This document shows, one piece after another, positions 44,798 through 55,876 of a stretch of 64,000 bases of DNA; position 1 is the stretch's first letter; every line of letters starts with the position of its first letter. The position numbers and the translations under genes are program-made. The stretch comes from Nannochloropsis oceanica (lineage: Eukaryota > Sar > Eustigmatophyceae > Eustigmatales > Monodopsidaceae), in assembly GCA_004519485.1 (NCBI GenBank), contig CP038123.1, positions 21,001 to 85,000 of the forward strand, read 5' to 3'. The notes beneath the pieces were generated by a model that saw nothing but the letters and a program-made list of their open reading frames with translations, ran no database searches and was not told the origin of the DNA.

Positions 44798-46741
44798 ATG
44801 ACCACCTTCGTTGCTACCACGCTGATGGGGCTGCTCCTTGCCCTACAGCTGATGCCGGAGGCCTGCGCCTGGCGCGTCCCATTCTCCCCTGCATCCTGCA
44901 TGCAGTGCACCCCCCCCCGCACCATTCTCAGCCGGACCACGCCCCTCTACTCCACCCTCCCCGACCAGCAGCAGCCACCACAAGATGAAAAGGGCATCTG
45001 CAGCAGTACTAGCAGCAGCAGTGAGGCAGCCGTCCAGACATCTCCCTCACTAGTCCAAGTGCAAAGCTTCAGTCCCTTCCTCGGGCGACAAAAGAGAAGA
45101 CCCGGCTTACTCTTCGAGGAGGAAATTGACTTCTGCCTCGCTATCCCTACTTTGGAAGGGGTAAGCGTGGGTAATAGTAATGTGGAGATTTCCAAGGTCG
45201 TTAACACTTTCGCTAACCAAGCAGCTAAGAAGATTCTGATCGGTTTTGACTGTTGCTTTGGGGATCTTGCCGATGCAGTCAAGGAGAGATTAAGAGCGGA
45301 GTATTTGGAAGGTGGGGGAGAGAGAGAAGATCCGAATGGAGGAGAGTCAAGAATGGTGGTGGAGGGGGCGTGTGGGTTTATTGATGCGGTACGTTTTGTA
45401 AAATGGGTTGGAAGGAGGGATACGGGGGGGAAAGGAGGGAGGATTGGTAGTGGAGCTACTTGGTAATGGTGTCCTGTCGATTTCATTCATGGCTTTATCG
45501 TTTCTGGTCTCGTATGGTCTGTGCTTCTATCCATATTTCACGCCTTGCATTGAATTGCATCTGTCTCAAGCGACCCTCCCCCTGTTATCCTCACTTCCCT
45601 TCGTCCCCACCATCCGTCCCTCCATCTTTAGGTCGCCGCCCTCTCCCCCTGCTCCGACCTGAAGGTCAGCACTACGAAAGCAGCCCTCCTTCCCGCCTAT
45701 AGCGAAGCTTACATGCGTGTTATTGACACCCTCATCAGCAACAACTGCGAATTCCGGTCTATTTCTGCTTCCACCCCATCCTCGGAAGTAGGCACAACGC
45801 CCTCAAACGACGGGGACCTGAAGATTTTGCCGCGAGATCGTGATATTTGCTTGTCTTTATATGATACCATCACAGGCGCCCAAACCAAGACCAAAATTTT
45901 AAACAAAATTTCGAATCGCGTTTCCCGGACCATGCTCTATGGTGATGAGGACGATGTCGCAAAGCTCACAACTGAGCTAACGACGGGCAAAGCCTCTTTT
46001 GTCGATGAGTGGTTGGACGGAGAGGCCGAGAGAGGATGTGACGAGTCCGTGTATTATGATTCGTTGATCTCGCATCTGACAGGAGGGTTGGAGGCTCCGG
46101 CGCCGGCGGCGATGGGAGGGGGCTATAGTAACGCGTATCAACGCTTTATAACTTTGTTGGTGCAGGAACTGGGGACGCGCTCGGCATCAGTTGATCCAGA
46201 GATGTTTGACGCCTTTGTCCGGTGGGAGAGTACTCTAAGGAAAAATCTGACGCAGGATATGTGGGACCCGCACCCGAAAGAACTGACTGGGCAGTGGACG
46301 CTGATGGACAGTGGTCCTAATCCTGGAAGTGCGGCGATGGCGACATCTGGGGGGGGTTCGGCGGGCAGTAAGAACAAAGGAAAGTTGCGCACGGCGAACT
46401 TAGTGTTTCGACGTGACGGGACTTTGAGGGTACCGCCGGAGTTGGGCTTGGATGGCTCCTGGAGTTTTGAACCGGGGCCAACGCATTTGGATACGATTCG
46501 GTTTGAGCTCCGGTTGGGGACGCCGGACAATCGCGTGCTGGCGTATACGGGGTATGTGGATCGGGGACAGCGGATCGAGACAAGGTTTTCAAAGAGGCCG
46601 ATCAAAATGAAGGGACGAGTAGTCTTGCGGGTTAGGGGAGAGCCGAGGTCGAGTAGTAAGTTCACGATGGAATTGTGTAAGAAGAATATGCTACTTGAAA
46701 ACTTGGTCGTAGGCTCCACGCGGGGCACGCTGCAAGAGTAA
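44798..46741 (+). CDS. Plastid-targeted protein of unknown function with C-terminal beta domain
   Basis: Two exons (44798-45388, 45632-46741) give 566 aa, in phase. The start at 44798 places a hydrophobic helix (TTLMGLLLALQLMPEACAWRVPF) directly at the N-terminus with an aromatic residue after ACA, consistent with a bipartite plastid presequence followed by a Ser/Thr/Gln-rich transit stretch. The first mature half is helical (EISKVVNTFANQAAKKILIG). The C-terminal 150 residues start with LTGQWTLMDSG and continue with strand-like FRRDGTLRVP, LDGSWSFEPG and GYVDRGQRIETRF. That looks like a lipocalin/fibrillin-type barrel, but no catalytic or cofactor residues can be named. Function unknown. An earlier in-frame start cannot be excluded. 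Confidence 0.7.
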
Positions 46742-49427
46742 GTGTGACGTAAAAAGTAGAAGTGATAGAGGGGGTCATGTAAAAAGGTATATTTTAGGTG
46801 GCGCGCGAATCGCGAAAGCATTAGTCGTGGACTTTTCCATGGCCACTAGTAAACAGCCGATGCAAGCGAACAAAAGAAGGACAAAAGAACGGCGAATAAT
46901 ACTGTTCCAAAGATTGAAGAATAAATCATCCTCGACCCTCTGTCAAAGAGTTTCTATTTTTGCCGTTATTGCTCTTTGGACTCAAGACACCCATCAGCAT
47001 GACGAATGTAGGAACCAATCTTATTTGTACTTTAGATCAGAAACGGCCGCGTAATAAGATCTGCTTACGCTATATAGGTACAAGCATCAGTGTTATCTGC
47101 GATATGTTAACAAAGCAAATTGGATTCATAAATAGTAGGTAGTTTGTTTTCTTTTCTTCAGGGTTCAAGCATAAACCTTTTTTAATTAACGTATAATTTT
47201 TATATATATTCGTATATTATTTTTTTATGCGGCATCCCTACCTCTGTTTAGGCACTATTTTATTTAATTTCTCTGTAACTAAAATTTACGACTTCTATTT
47301 TGTAACTTTATTGTTAGGGAGACGCGGAGATTTATGTTTTCCCTTGTCTTCTCCAAAAGATCTTTCCATGAAAATATGGCCCCGATTTCAGCCAGGACTG
47401 CGAGTCTTTCATTGCTATGAGGACGGCATTTGATCGTCTTAGAGCAATAATGCACGCGCAATACGGGAGCCGCTGGAAAGGTCTCTCGAGGATCTTGACA
47501 GTACCACGCGGCTAGATACAAAGGGACCGCTCGCGACCAAAGAGTATGTCCGTGTATCTATCACCGTTACAGACTTTTCCGTGACAGTCATCTAGATCAT
47601 ATGGCCAGATTTTGTTCCGTTGGTATTGAAGACCGGACGTGAATGCACGCGTCTACTAAGCTGGGATAGTTACGAAATCGTCTAAATTGGTAAATGCTAA
47701 AAAAGAAGCTCGCTGCGTGTAAAATGACTATCACTTAGGCAACAAATAGGCCTGCAAAGGCAACAAAGACAGCGATTGCGACGACTATGAACCTTAAGGG
47801 TAGAGCAATGACAAATGTGGCAGGGAGGAAGGTTCGAAAATTCAGAAGCTGCAATGTGGTGCCTACTTCCATATCACCATCACTCTACATCACTCTTATG
47901 TCGTGGAGGCCTTGAAGATGGAATGAAAGGGGTAGGTAGGTAGGTATCTCTATTTATATCTCTGCCCTAAACAAAAATACTTCATTTCCCTATCTTTTCT
48001 GATTCCCTGATCTGTCATATACCCCACTATCCTACAGCTATTGCCCTTGGTTGGAAGAGTAATTCTCAGTAAAGCCTTTTTCAAGTTGCAATTGTTATTC
48101 TATGGGAATGGGTAGCGATCGGCGCGGCTATATGCCTGTCTCGAACAAGTAAGACAAAAAGTTAGGGGCAGCACTGGGGAAAGATAGGGAGAAATATCGA
48201 ATTCAGTGGCCGCAGCCACGGAAATGAATCATGCGGGGCGGGCTTATTTTGGTGCTCACACTTTGATAGAAGTAGATGCCATTATGTCGGTGGCAAGGCT
48301 CACAATGGTGATTAAAACCCCAAAAAGGTAAAAAGAGAAAAAAATTCTGTATAGTCTGTCTGGTGGTGGCTACGACAGGCCCTATAGTAATTGTAGTAGT
48401 ACAAGAATTAGAAAACTGAGTGGGAAGAAATTTATGATGACGTCATTATGGAGAAGCATGGCGTATAGTTGCACATTGCAAAAAGCAAAAGCAGTGTATC
48501 ACAGAAACTTTCTAATTTGCGTCCTTAGGGGTTGAGAAGGGCTTGGCGAACTCCAAGCAAAGGATAGGCAAAGGCCTAGCAAAGCTCCGGTAAAAAGGGC
48601 AAAAAGGGCAGTCTCCTTTTTGTCTACGCGTTTCTGCTGCACTCTTCAAGGCTTCCCAGGTTTTCCAAACCTTTCCATTTCATCTGAAATATTATAAATG
48701 GCTGGAAAGAAGGGCTAGTTCGCAAGAGAGCAAGTCAAAAACACAGAGATTATTTTCCACAAAAAAATGCCAGCAGTTCTTAATCGTTTCCCCTCTTTCG
48801 CTGGGAACTAAGGGCCTTTCAGGCCTTAATCACCTCCTAGGTCATGAATACTTGAATATATTCTTGTATGTACTTAAAAGACAAGTTACCACGTCTATTT
48901 GCCCAAAATGTAGATTTACTTCTCCCACCCTGCTTTTTGCGACCGTCTTTGGGTCCTGTGGGTCTCCAGTCTCCGATATGTAGGCATGTTTTTGGGATTC
49001 AGGCACGCAGCGCGTTAAGGATACGCAACGTGAATATTTGAAAGAGCACAATCTTGTAGATTTGGGCATTATTCATTTCCACGCGTAATATTGTGCGGGC
49101 ATGGGGTTTCAGACGATCGAAGTAAAGCCTCCTCGCGTTTTTATGCTCCGCATCCGGATGATACGCGTTTCCACATTTCTGTACAGGCCTTGATCTTGCG
49201 AGAATATGAGAAGATCACGAAAAGGAGGCCTAGTTTTCCTCGTCATTCACACACATAGGACATCCTCGTCAAGAATCTGATCTCATGCTCTACTGGTAGC
49301 ACCTGTAAATGTCAGTGGGGCCACTTCCTCTCTAGGTCTCCAGGCCATCTTCCATTCTTCACCAACCTCAACCTCTTCTCAACATCCCCCAGAAACACAA
49401 CACAAAACTACCCCATCCACGCACACC
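46742..49427. other. 2.7 kb gene-free, AT-richer region
   Basis: The largest empty stretch of the window. ORFs are all under about 80 codons and lack the codon character of neighbours, and the base composition is visibly more AT-rich. I see short internal similarities (AAAGG/GGCAAAGG words near 48540-48620, TAGG repeats near 47933-47947) but no tRNA, no clear terminal repeats and no transposase. Confidence 0.55.
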
Positions 49428-51481
49428 ATGATGGCCAGCAGCGCCGCCATGTTGGCCCGCAGTCTGGGTCGGGCGGCGAGAAGATTAAGAGGCAGCGGTG
49501 GTGGCGATGCGCGCTCATTGTCGACGATGCCCGGGAGCAACAATCGTCACTCTTTTCAGCCTAATACGCAGCAGCGCCGCCGCCCTTCCTCGAGCTTGGG
49601 CTCCCTGAACTACCCGCACGTGGCTCCTGATCCTCTGGCAGACCCGACTGTCTTTGACGATATAAATACGTATTCCTGCAAGCGCCAGACGGGTGTGTCT
49701 CTCAAGACGTTGTTGGACACAGGTACGTGAAGAGGGAATGGAGGGGGAGAGTTGAGTAGTGGAAAGACGGGTGGTAGATTTGAATCACATGCTCCTTCCC
49801 CGTGATCGAGAGAGAAAGTAGAATGTAAGGTAGACAATGGCTGGAACCCTGCCAGTTGATCGGAGGGTATGAATGTCAAAGACAGCTTCCTCTTTACCGA
49901 CCCCTCTTAAACCCTCCCCCTTTTTTGCATGCACAGGACGAGGGCATCTATTGCAGAAAAAATATTTTGGGAAGGAAGAGAATACGACGGCCAGTCAGCA
50001 GATGCTTCAGCAGGTAGCTTGTTTTTTGCACCGGGAGCTGCCCATCCGCCTTGCCCACCGCGTACGGGACTTGGACGCCATGTACGTTCTTATGTGTGAT
50101 ACACATGTGCAGCATTAGTATGTTTGAATCATGGATCCTGCATACATGCATGTGTGGTAGATGTATGCTATTTTTTTAAGTCTCCGAATCTGATTTGGAC
50201 CAGCGAAGTATTTGGATGCATTGCTTCACTCTATCTTGCGACGTCTTAACAGCTTGGCCAAACAAAATCATGAGGGCATAACCCTCCCTCCCTCCCTCCC
50301 TCCTGCCCTCTTTCCCTTCCCTTAAGCCCGGTGATGCGCGAAATGCCCTCCATCCAACTCGTCAAGACCTGGTACGTCAAATCCTTCCACGAGCTCCGGA
50401 ACACCCCCACGCCCAATACTGTGGCCAAAGAGGCTGACTTCGCCGTTTTACTCAAAAATATCTACGAGCGACACGCCCCCGTCCTTCTAACCATGGCTCG
50501 AGGCGCCTATGAACTGAGGCAAAAGTACGTGGCAGGCTCCAGCGAATTTTATGACTTGGAGGTGCATAACTTCCTGGACGCATTCTATTTGAGCCGCATC
50601 GGGATCCGGATGCTGATCGGGCAGTACTTGGGTGAGTAGTTGGAAGGGAGGGAGGGAGGGAGGGAGAGAGAGAGGGAGGGAGGGACAAGTGGGTTGATGA
50701 GAAGTCGCAGCTCTCGGCTTCGCGCACATGATGACTCAAGCGCTGCAGTCGATGCTACGTCCACAACTCCTCGTGTGACAATGCCTTGGCCGCAATCGAA
50801 GATGCTTACACACACTCACTTCTATACGCAATCCTTCCTCGCTTTCTCCCTCGCTCCCTCCCTCCCACTCAATTAGAACTCCGCGAACCTCCCAAGCCGG
50901 ACTACATTGGTCTCTGTTGCCTCCGCACTTCCCCCCGCGATGTCGCTCTCACTGCGATCGAAGACGCCAAGTACATGTGCACGCGTCAGCACGGAGACGC
51001 ACCCGAGGTGACCTTGCACGGTCGTCTCGATTTGACCTTCGCGTATGTCTCCGAGCACGTCCATTACATTTTGTTAGAACTTTTGAAGAACAGTATGAGA
51101 GCCACGGCGGAATTTCATGGGACGGATGACATGCCGCCGATTCGAATAGTGATTGCGGACGGGGAGGATAATGAGGATGTGGTGATAAAGGTGTCTGATG
51201 AGGGAGGGGGGATCCCACGCTCGCATATAAGTAGGATCTGGAGTTATTTGTTCACGACTGCCGACCCCGAGATCCAGAGGGGGTTTGTGGATCTGTCGCA
51301 TCCGGCGTCGGATTTTGATACGGCGAGTCCTTTGGCGGGGTTGGGGTATGGATTGCCGATTAGTCGTGCATACGCGCGGTATTTTGGGGGGGATTTGTCA
51401 ATTATGTCTATGGAGGGGTACGGGACTGATGCGTTTGTGCATTTGAGTCGGTTGGGGAACCATGACGAGCCTCTGCCTTAA
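49428..51481 (+). CDS. PDK: Mitochondrial pyruvate dehydrogenase kinase family
   Basis: GHKL-fold protein kinase that phosphorylates E1-alpha of a mitochondrial 2-oxoacid dehydrogenase. Exons 49428-49722, 49937-50081, 50327-50631 and 50877-51481 give exactly 450 codons (449 aa). An Arg/Ala/Ser-rich mitochondrial presequence covers about 60 residues. The four-helix domain contains LHRELPIRLAHRVRDL and FLDAFYLSRIGIRMLIGQYL. The nucleotide site has the N box LLELLKNSMRAT, G1 SDEGGGIPR, G2 GLGYGLPISRAYARYFGG and the terminal SMEGYGTDAFVHLSRLG. Plant and animal PDKs share this order; the branched-chain kinase is the alternative, but the ending favours PDK. Intron 3 (50632-50876) starts with a GGGA tract, ends with a TCCC tract and holds a possible exon-4 relic. 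Confidence 0.93.
50642..50687 (+). repeat. (GGGA)n/(GAGA)n tract in PDK intron 3
   Basis: GGGA units just downstream of the 5' splice site. The same intron ends with TCCC-rich sequence before the acceptor, so the two ends are complementary. Confidence 0.8.
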
Positions 51482-51791
51482 GTGCGAGAGAGAGCGGGGA
51501 AAAAAAAAGGGGGGGCTCCCCGAGTTTTGGCGTCTGGGCGTGTGTGTGTATGAGATGGGAAAAAGGGGGTTGGGTGCCTATCCTATCCAACAACAGACAG
51601 AAGCAAAAGAGAAAGAATCATATACTGAAGGACCAAACAGGAAAGTTCCCCGTCCGTGATCATACGGAGTGCGTATAAATACACAGAACAGAAAAGAACA
51701 TCGTTATGTGGTGGCAAGGCGTCAAGCGCGCACATTAGACCCAATAGCTTTTCTTTCTTCCCCTTGTCTCGCTACTTACTTGCACGACGAC
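51482..51791. other. Convergent 3' region (PDK / SDR)
   Basis: 310 bp with no gene; both 3' UTRs must fit or overlap here. Confidence 0.45.
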
Positions 51792-53132
51792 TCAAAGCAC
51801 ATCTGGCTTCAACGCACTCAACCGCTGCCCCCACATCTCCTCGTCCTTCGCGTCCTCTGTCAAAAAGTACTCGACGATCTGCCTCTGGTCCGGCGTTGAC
51901 AAAATGTTATTTAACCTCTCCTGGTCCTCCTGCCGACTGTCATCGTTCTTTACCTCAAACGTCACATTATTCACATCCTGCACCAATGCCTGCACAAGCA
52001 TCTGGGCCACATCTAACCGCGATACCCCACACTTCCCAAACATGTCCCCTTGCCCTATCTCGATCGCGCGCTTGGTTCCATCCCCGTCCCTCAAACCCCC
52101 GGCGCGCACTATGCAATACGACTCCAAATTCCCCTTTCGAACCGCGTCCTCCCCCCGCGCCTTGGCCTTCAAAGGGTCCCCTAGAAGCTTACCTACAAAA
52201 CCATACCCGTCCGGTTTGGAGACGCCGATGCTCGACAGCAAAATGAATTTGCGGACTGAAGGTACCCCGCCCTCTCCGGAGAGCTCAGCAGCCTTGACCG
52301 CGTTCTCGACACCCAGGCCATCAACCTGCGAAAAGGTATTCGTGCCAATCACTTCCCGGGACCCCGCGCAATATATAACAGCTAACGCGCCCTTCATCAC
52401 TTCAGTCAGCGCGCTCAAATCTTTGACATTCCCCTCAAACAAATCCAGATTCGAACCATCCCAACCAAATAGATCCTCTGCCTTGTCCAAATTCCGGACG
52501 AACGCCCTCACACTAAACCCCTTGCTCAACAGATCAGTAACCACCCACTGTCCCGTCTTACCCGTCGCTCCTACGACCACCACTGGGTTCTCGCGCAGCG
52601 CCTTGATCTCTAATCGGGCGTCATTGTCGTTACTTGCCTCAACTTTTTTGGCATAGGCCTCATCATCCAGATCCGATAAGCTCTCCCCATAAAAGACCGT
52701 GCCTGCCCCCATGCGCTTCCCAAAAAAGTCGTCCATCAACCGCGCATTCTTACTTAGCTTGCGGGCCTTGTCCGTCTTGGCGGCCCGGTCTATTCTCCGT
52801 TGCTCCACCGAGTTTAAAGGCCGGTCGTCGGGGAAGGGGGAGGAGAGAGATGAAGTGGAGCTGCCGCCGTTGGCATCTTCTTTGTCATTCTCTGCGCCAT
52901 CAGCGGCGGCATGAAGCGAGGTTAAGGGGTACAAGAAGGAGGAGGACTGACGGCGGGTTTGGGAGGGGGCAGAGGCAACAGAGAGGGAGGCAGTCTGTTG
53001 TAGGGGAGGTCGTCGTGTAGCGGGCCTTTGGAGGACAAAGGACTGTACGACGTGCCGCAGAAACGTCGCCAGGAGAAGGAAGACTAGATAGCTCAGCCGG
53101 TAGGTTTGTCTTCTGCTGCTCGAAGTATCCAT
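51792..53132 (-). CDS. Plastid-targeted atypical SDR (NAD(P)-binding, SDR_a5-like)
   Basis: A single exon of 446 aa. The ATG at 53132 is preferred over one ten codons upstream because it places the hydrophobic signal (SYLVFLLLATFLRHVVQSF) at the N-terminus with a plastid-type F at cleavage; CCTACACAG just upstream may be a 5' UTR acceptor. A Ser/Lys-rich linker precedes the Rossmann domain at about residue 180: VVVVGATGKTGQWVV is the atypical-SDR glycine motif, followed by FSVRAFVRNLDKAEDLFG and a substrate region with KFILLSSIGVSKPDGYG and VRAGGLRDG. These are typical of NmrA/SDR_a5 plastid proteins related to complex-assembly or NADPH-sensing factors. The classical SDR Tyr-x3-Lys is not evident. 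The substrate is unknown. Confidence 0.82.
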   Translation of the reverse strand: MDTSSSRRQTYRLSYLVFLLLATFLRHVVQSFVLQRPATRRPPLQQTASLSVASAPSQTRRQSSSFLYPLTSLHAAADGAENDKEDANGGSSTSSLSSPFPDDRPLNSVEQRRIDRAAKTDKARKLSKNARLMDDFFGKRMGAGTVFYGESLSDLDDEAYAKKVEASNDNDARLEIKALRENPVVVVGATGKTGQWVVTDLLSKGFSVRAFVRNLDKAEDLFGWDGSNLDLFEGNVKDLSALTEVMKGALAVIYCAGSREVIGTNTFSQVDGLGVENAVKAAELSGEGGVPSVRKFILLSSIGVSKPDGYGFVGKLLGDPLKAKARGEDAVRKGNLESYCIVRAGGLRDGDGTKRAIEIGQGDMFGKCGVSRLDVAQMLVQALVQDVNNVTFEVKNDDSRQEDQERLNNILSTPDQRQIVEYFLTEDAKDEEMWGQRLSALKPDVL

Positions 53133-53620
53133 GGTGATCTGTGTAGGGTGTGGGTTATGCATGGGCGGGCGTGAGTCATTTGTCGACCTCCTATGTGAGA
53201 GCGCGGGCAGATGAGCGGAGCGCGATTAAGCGCTGGGCTTTGGGGCGCTCTTGCTGGGAGCTACAAAGGTCTGGACCACGGCCATACATGTTTCTGCTGC
53301 TATCTTTGCGTATGTTAAATATGCCTGAGGGTGTGGGGTCAGCCCCTGTCCTCTTTGGATCGTGCCCAGGTCGCCCGGGTCATCCGACAAGTGTTACAAT
53401 CAGCGATGAGCTTTTTGCTTCTGCACGTCAAATCGGAGCACGCACAACACTCACACCACACCCATTACGATACGACCACAGGCTCAAGCAGCCAAGGCGC
53501 CGCAGGGGGACCAAGCTCATTGCGTCTTTTTGTTCTCCCGTGCGTGCCAACCCCCTCGCTGACCCACCCCTCGTAGAGTCCCGCCGTGTTCTCCCCTCCA
53601 AGACACACCCCCAACCGGCC
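53133..53620. promoter_or_regulatory. Divergent intergenic region (SDR / coiled-coil gene)
   Basis: 488 bp between the divergent start codons. The plus-strand frame is open through it, so a longer coiled-coil protein is possible, but the upstream part has no coiled-coil character. Confidence 0.35.
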
Positions 53621-55576
53621 ATGGACCCCCTAACGCAACCCGCTCCCTCCTCCGCCTCCCAACCCTCCTCGGCAATTCTCGACGAAGAAGAAGCTCTAAA
53701 TGCTGCTTTAGCCATCAAACTCAGCAAGCTCCGTGGATTCCGGGAGGTGCTCGACCAAAAATCCCGACAATTGCAACTACTTGAGAAGGAAAAGGAGGAA
53801 CGAGAGGCCTTGTTAAGCCCCCTATTAGACCAGGTAGACGAGCTTAAGGTTCAAGTGGCGCGACAGCGGGCAGAAATCGAGGCGACACATGAAGAAAGCG
53901 CACAACGTTCTAGATGTGTGGAGGGTGAGGTGGCCCAATTAAGAGAGGAAGTGAAGCGACAAAAAGCAGCGGGCAAGATGTTGGAAGGGATGCGAAGGGA
54001 TTATCGTCTGTGCCAAGAGCATTGCGAGGCTTTCTTGACGACACTGATCCGCTTGAGTCGTCGTCGTCGCAACAGATTGCAACCGCCAGGCAGCGGCGGC
54101 AGTATCTACAGGAGCAGTAGTCTTGAGAAAATAGCAGGGGAGGAGGACGCGGTCGGGGTGGAGCAACAAGCCCTCCTTGACACCTTCTTCCCTCCCTCCC
54201 TTACCCCATCTTCGACCTCCATATTCACACAATCTCCATTGTGCTCCTCCCCCTCCCGAAGAATAAAGAACAAAGACAAAGAGAAGGGAAATTCCAAGGG
54301 CGGGCGTCAGCGCCCGCTTTGGACTTCTCTCCGTGTCCTCGTCGAAGAAGTCGTCTCCCTTCTGGGCGAGCTCCACCGCAGCCAGTCTGAAGCAACACAA
54401 GCACGGCACGAGAAACAAAACTTGGCCCAGCGTGTGCAGGAAATGGAACAAGATTTGAGAGAAGTGAGGGGGGAGGTTGACGAGATGAAGATGGTGGTAG
54501 AGGCACACTCCCTCCGAGCGGAGGCGGCAGAGGACGACCTCCTCCACGCCAGGACAGAGGTAGACTCGATGCGTGCAGTGATGGGACACGAAAGTCAACG
54601 TGCCTGCGAAGCGGAGGAAAAGATGGAGGAGATGAGGGGGCTCATAAAGGCACATGCCTCGCGGACAGAGGCAGCAGAAAATGAATTGAGAGAGACGAGG
54701 CTTCTGGTGGGGGAGTTGGAATCACTAGCGGGACACTTAAGGGAGAGCGTGGAGGGGCTTGAGGGGGCGAGGGAACAACTGAACTCAGAATTAAAAGAGA
54801 GGGGTGACTTCTTGGTGGGGCTGGTCGGGAGGATGAAGCTTCTGGAGGAGGGTGAGGATGAGGAGGAAGGGAGGGCGGAAGGTGGGGTGGAGGAGGCGGA
54901 GGGCCAAAGCGATGTTGATGAGCAAGCACGGGGCGCAACGAAGACAGGTCGTAAGCGACTCTTCTTTTCCCCTGACGGTTCCTCCTCTTTCTCGTTCCTA
55001 AGCCTCCAACGCCGCATCGACAAACACCTCACTCACCTCATGGCCCGGCTTCAGCTGCTGCACGCGCTGCACGCGGACGCCACCCGCGACAGCCATCGCC
55101 GTGAAGAGGAACTCCACGCCCTCCACCAGGCCCTCAAGCAACTAGAAGAACAAAAGGGTGACAATGTGGGAGCAAGGGAGATCTGCGAGCAACAGCAGGA
55201 GCAGCTGCAGGCTTTGGCGGGGCGGGTAAAGGAGTACAAGGTGGTGGTGCAGGAGAAAGACCGAAACATAATGTTGCTCGAGGGGGAGTTGATGAAAAAT
55301 AAGGAGAGAAATGAGAGGCTAGGGGGGGATTTGGCGAGGTGCCAAGCTGGGAGGGATGGAGAGAGGAGATTGCTGCAGCAGAGGGTGGAGGAAGCGGGCG
55401 CTTGGAAGAGACAAGCGCTCAAACTGCAGAGGGAAGTAGGGGAGTGGCATGAGAAAATGAAGATGGGTGGTATCTGGAGTGCAGGTGCTGCTAGAGCTGG
55501 TGCTGGTGCTGGTGTCGGACATGGATTCGGAAGTAGTAGTAGCAGCAGCAGCAACAACGGCAGACGATTTTGGTGA
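53621..55576 (+). CDS. Long coiled-coil protein, function unknown
   Basis: A single exon from ATG 53621 gives 651 aa. No enzyme motif is visible. After a Pro/Ser start it is dominated by heptad-rich Glu/Lys/Gln/Leu helices at about 35-130, 245-440 and 490-620, broken by Ser/Gly/Arg linkers (RLSRRRRNRLQPP; the KDKEKGNSKGG region). Within about 290-380 the sequence repeats with a 25-29 residue period (VVEAHSLRAEAAEDDLLHAR, then LIKAHASRTEAAENELRETR). The protein ends in a Gly/Ala/Ser tail. It could be a cytoskeletal, centrosomal or Golgi tether; nothing in the sequence decides this. Only the ATG fixes the start, because the frame is open further upstream. Confidence 0.7.
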   Translation: MDPLTQPAPSSASQPSSAILDEEEALNAALAIKLSKLRGFREVLDQKSRQLQLLEKEKEEREALLSPLLDQVDELKVQVARQRAEIEATHEESAQRSRCVEGEVAQLREEVKRQKAAGKMLEGMRRDYRLCQEHCEAFLTTLIRLSRRRRNRLQPPGSGGSIYRSSSLEKIAGEEDAVGVEQQALLDTFFPPSLTPSSTSIFTQSPLCSSPSRRIKNKDKEKGNSKGGRQRPLWTSLRVLVEEVVSLLGELHRSQSEATQARHEKQNLAQRVQEMEQDLREVRGEVDEMKMVVEAHSLRAEAAEDDLLHARTEVDSMRAVMGHESQRACEAEEKMEEMRGLIKAHASRTEAAENELRETRLLVGELESLAGHLRESVEGLEGAREQLNSELKERGDFLVGLVGRMKLLEEGEDEEEGRAEGGVEEAEGQSDVDEQARGATKTGRKRLFFSPDGSSSFSFLSLQRRIDKHLTHLMARLQLLHALHADATRDSHRREEELHALHQALKQLEEQKGDNVGAREICEQQQEQLQALAGRVKEYKVVVQEKDRNIMLLEGELMKNKERNERLGGDLARCQAGRDGERRLLQQRVEEAGAWKRQALKLQREVGEWHEKMKMGGIWSAGAARAGAGAGVGHGFGSSSSSSSNNGRRFW

Positions 55577-55876
55577 GTGATGAAAGGTCAAGAAGAGGTG
55601 GGGCAGGTGTGAAATATTGTAGATGAGTGGAGGTCGGGGTGGAGGAGGAGGAGAAGAGGGAAATATTGCCGAAAATTAATGAGATGAATATAATAAAAGA
55701 AACAAAAGAAAATGCAATTCAAAACTGTTGTATACTTATACATAACCAAATCCACCTACTCCTCCAACTCTTCATTCTTCTCTTACTTGCTCACTCCTTC
55801 GTTCATTGCCTCCTCCTTCCCCCTTTCCCAGCCCCCTATCGTTCTCTCCTCCCCATCCTCCTATCGCCCCTTGACA
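55577..55876. other. Convergent 3' region (coiled-coil / Bot1-like)
   Basis: 300 bp with no gene and pyrimidine-rich on the plus strand. Confidence 0.45.

Noticed and set aside
47279-47521. 80-codon minus-strand ORF in the AT-richer region
   Set aside because: Isolated, no homology recognised, and the length is expected by chance.
51900-52656. GGTTCGAATC-like word suggesting a tRNA T-loop near 52450 on the minus strand
   Set aside because: It lies inside the SDR coding sequence and no acceptor or anticodon stem can be formed around it.
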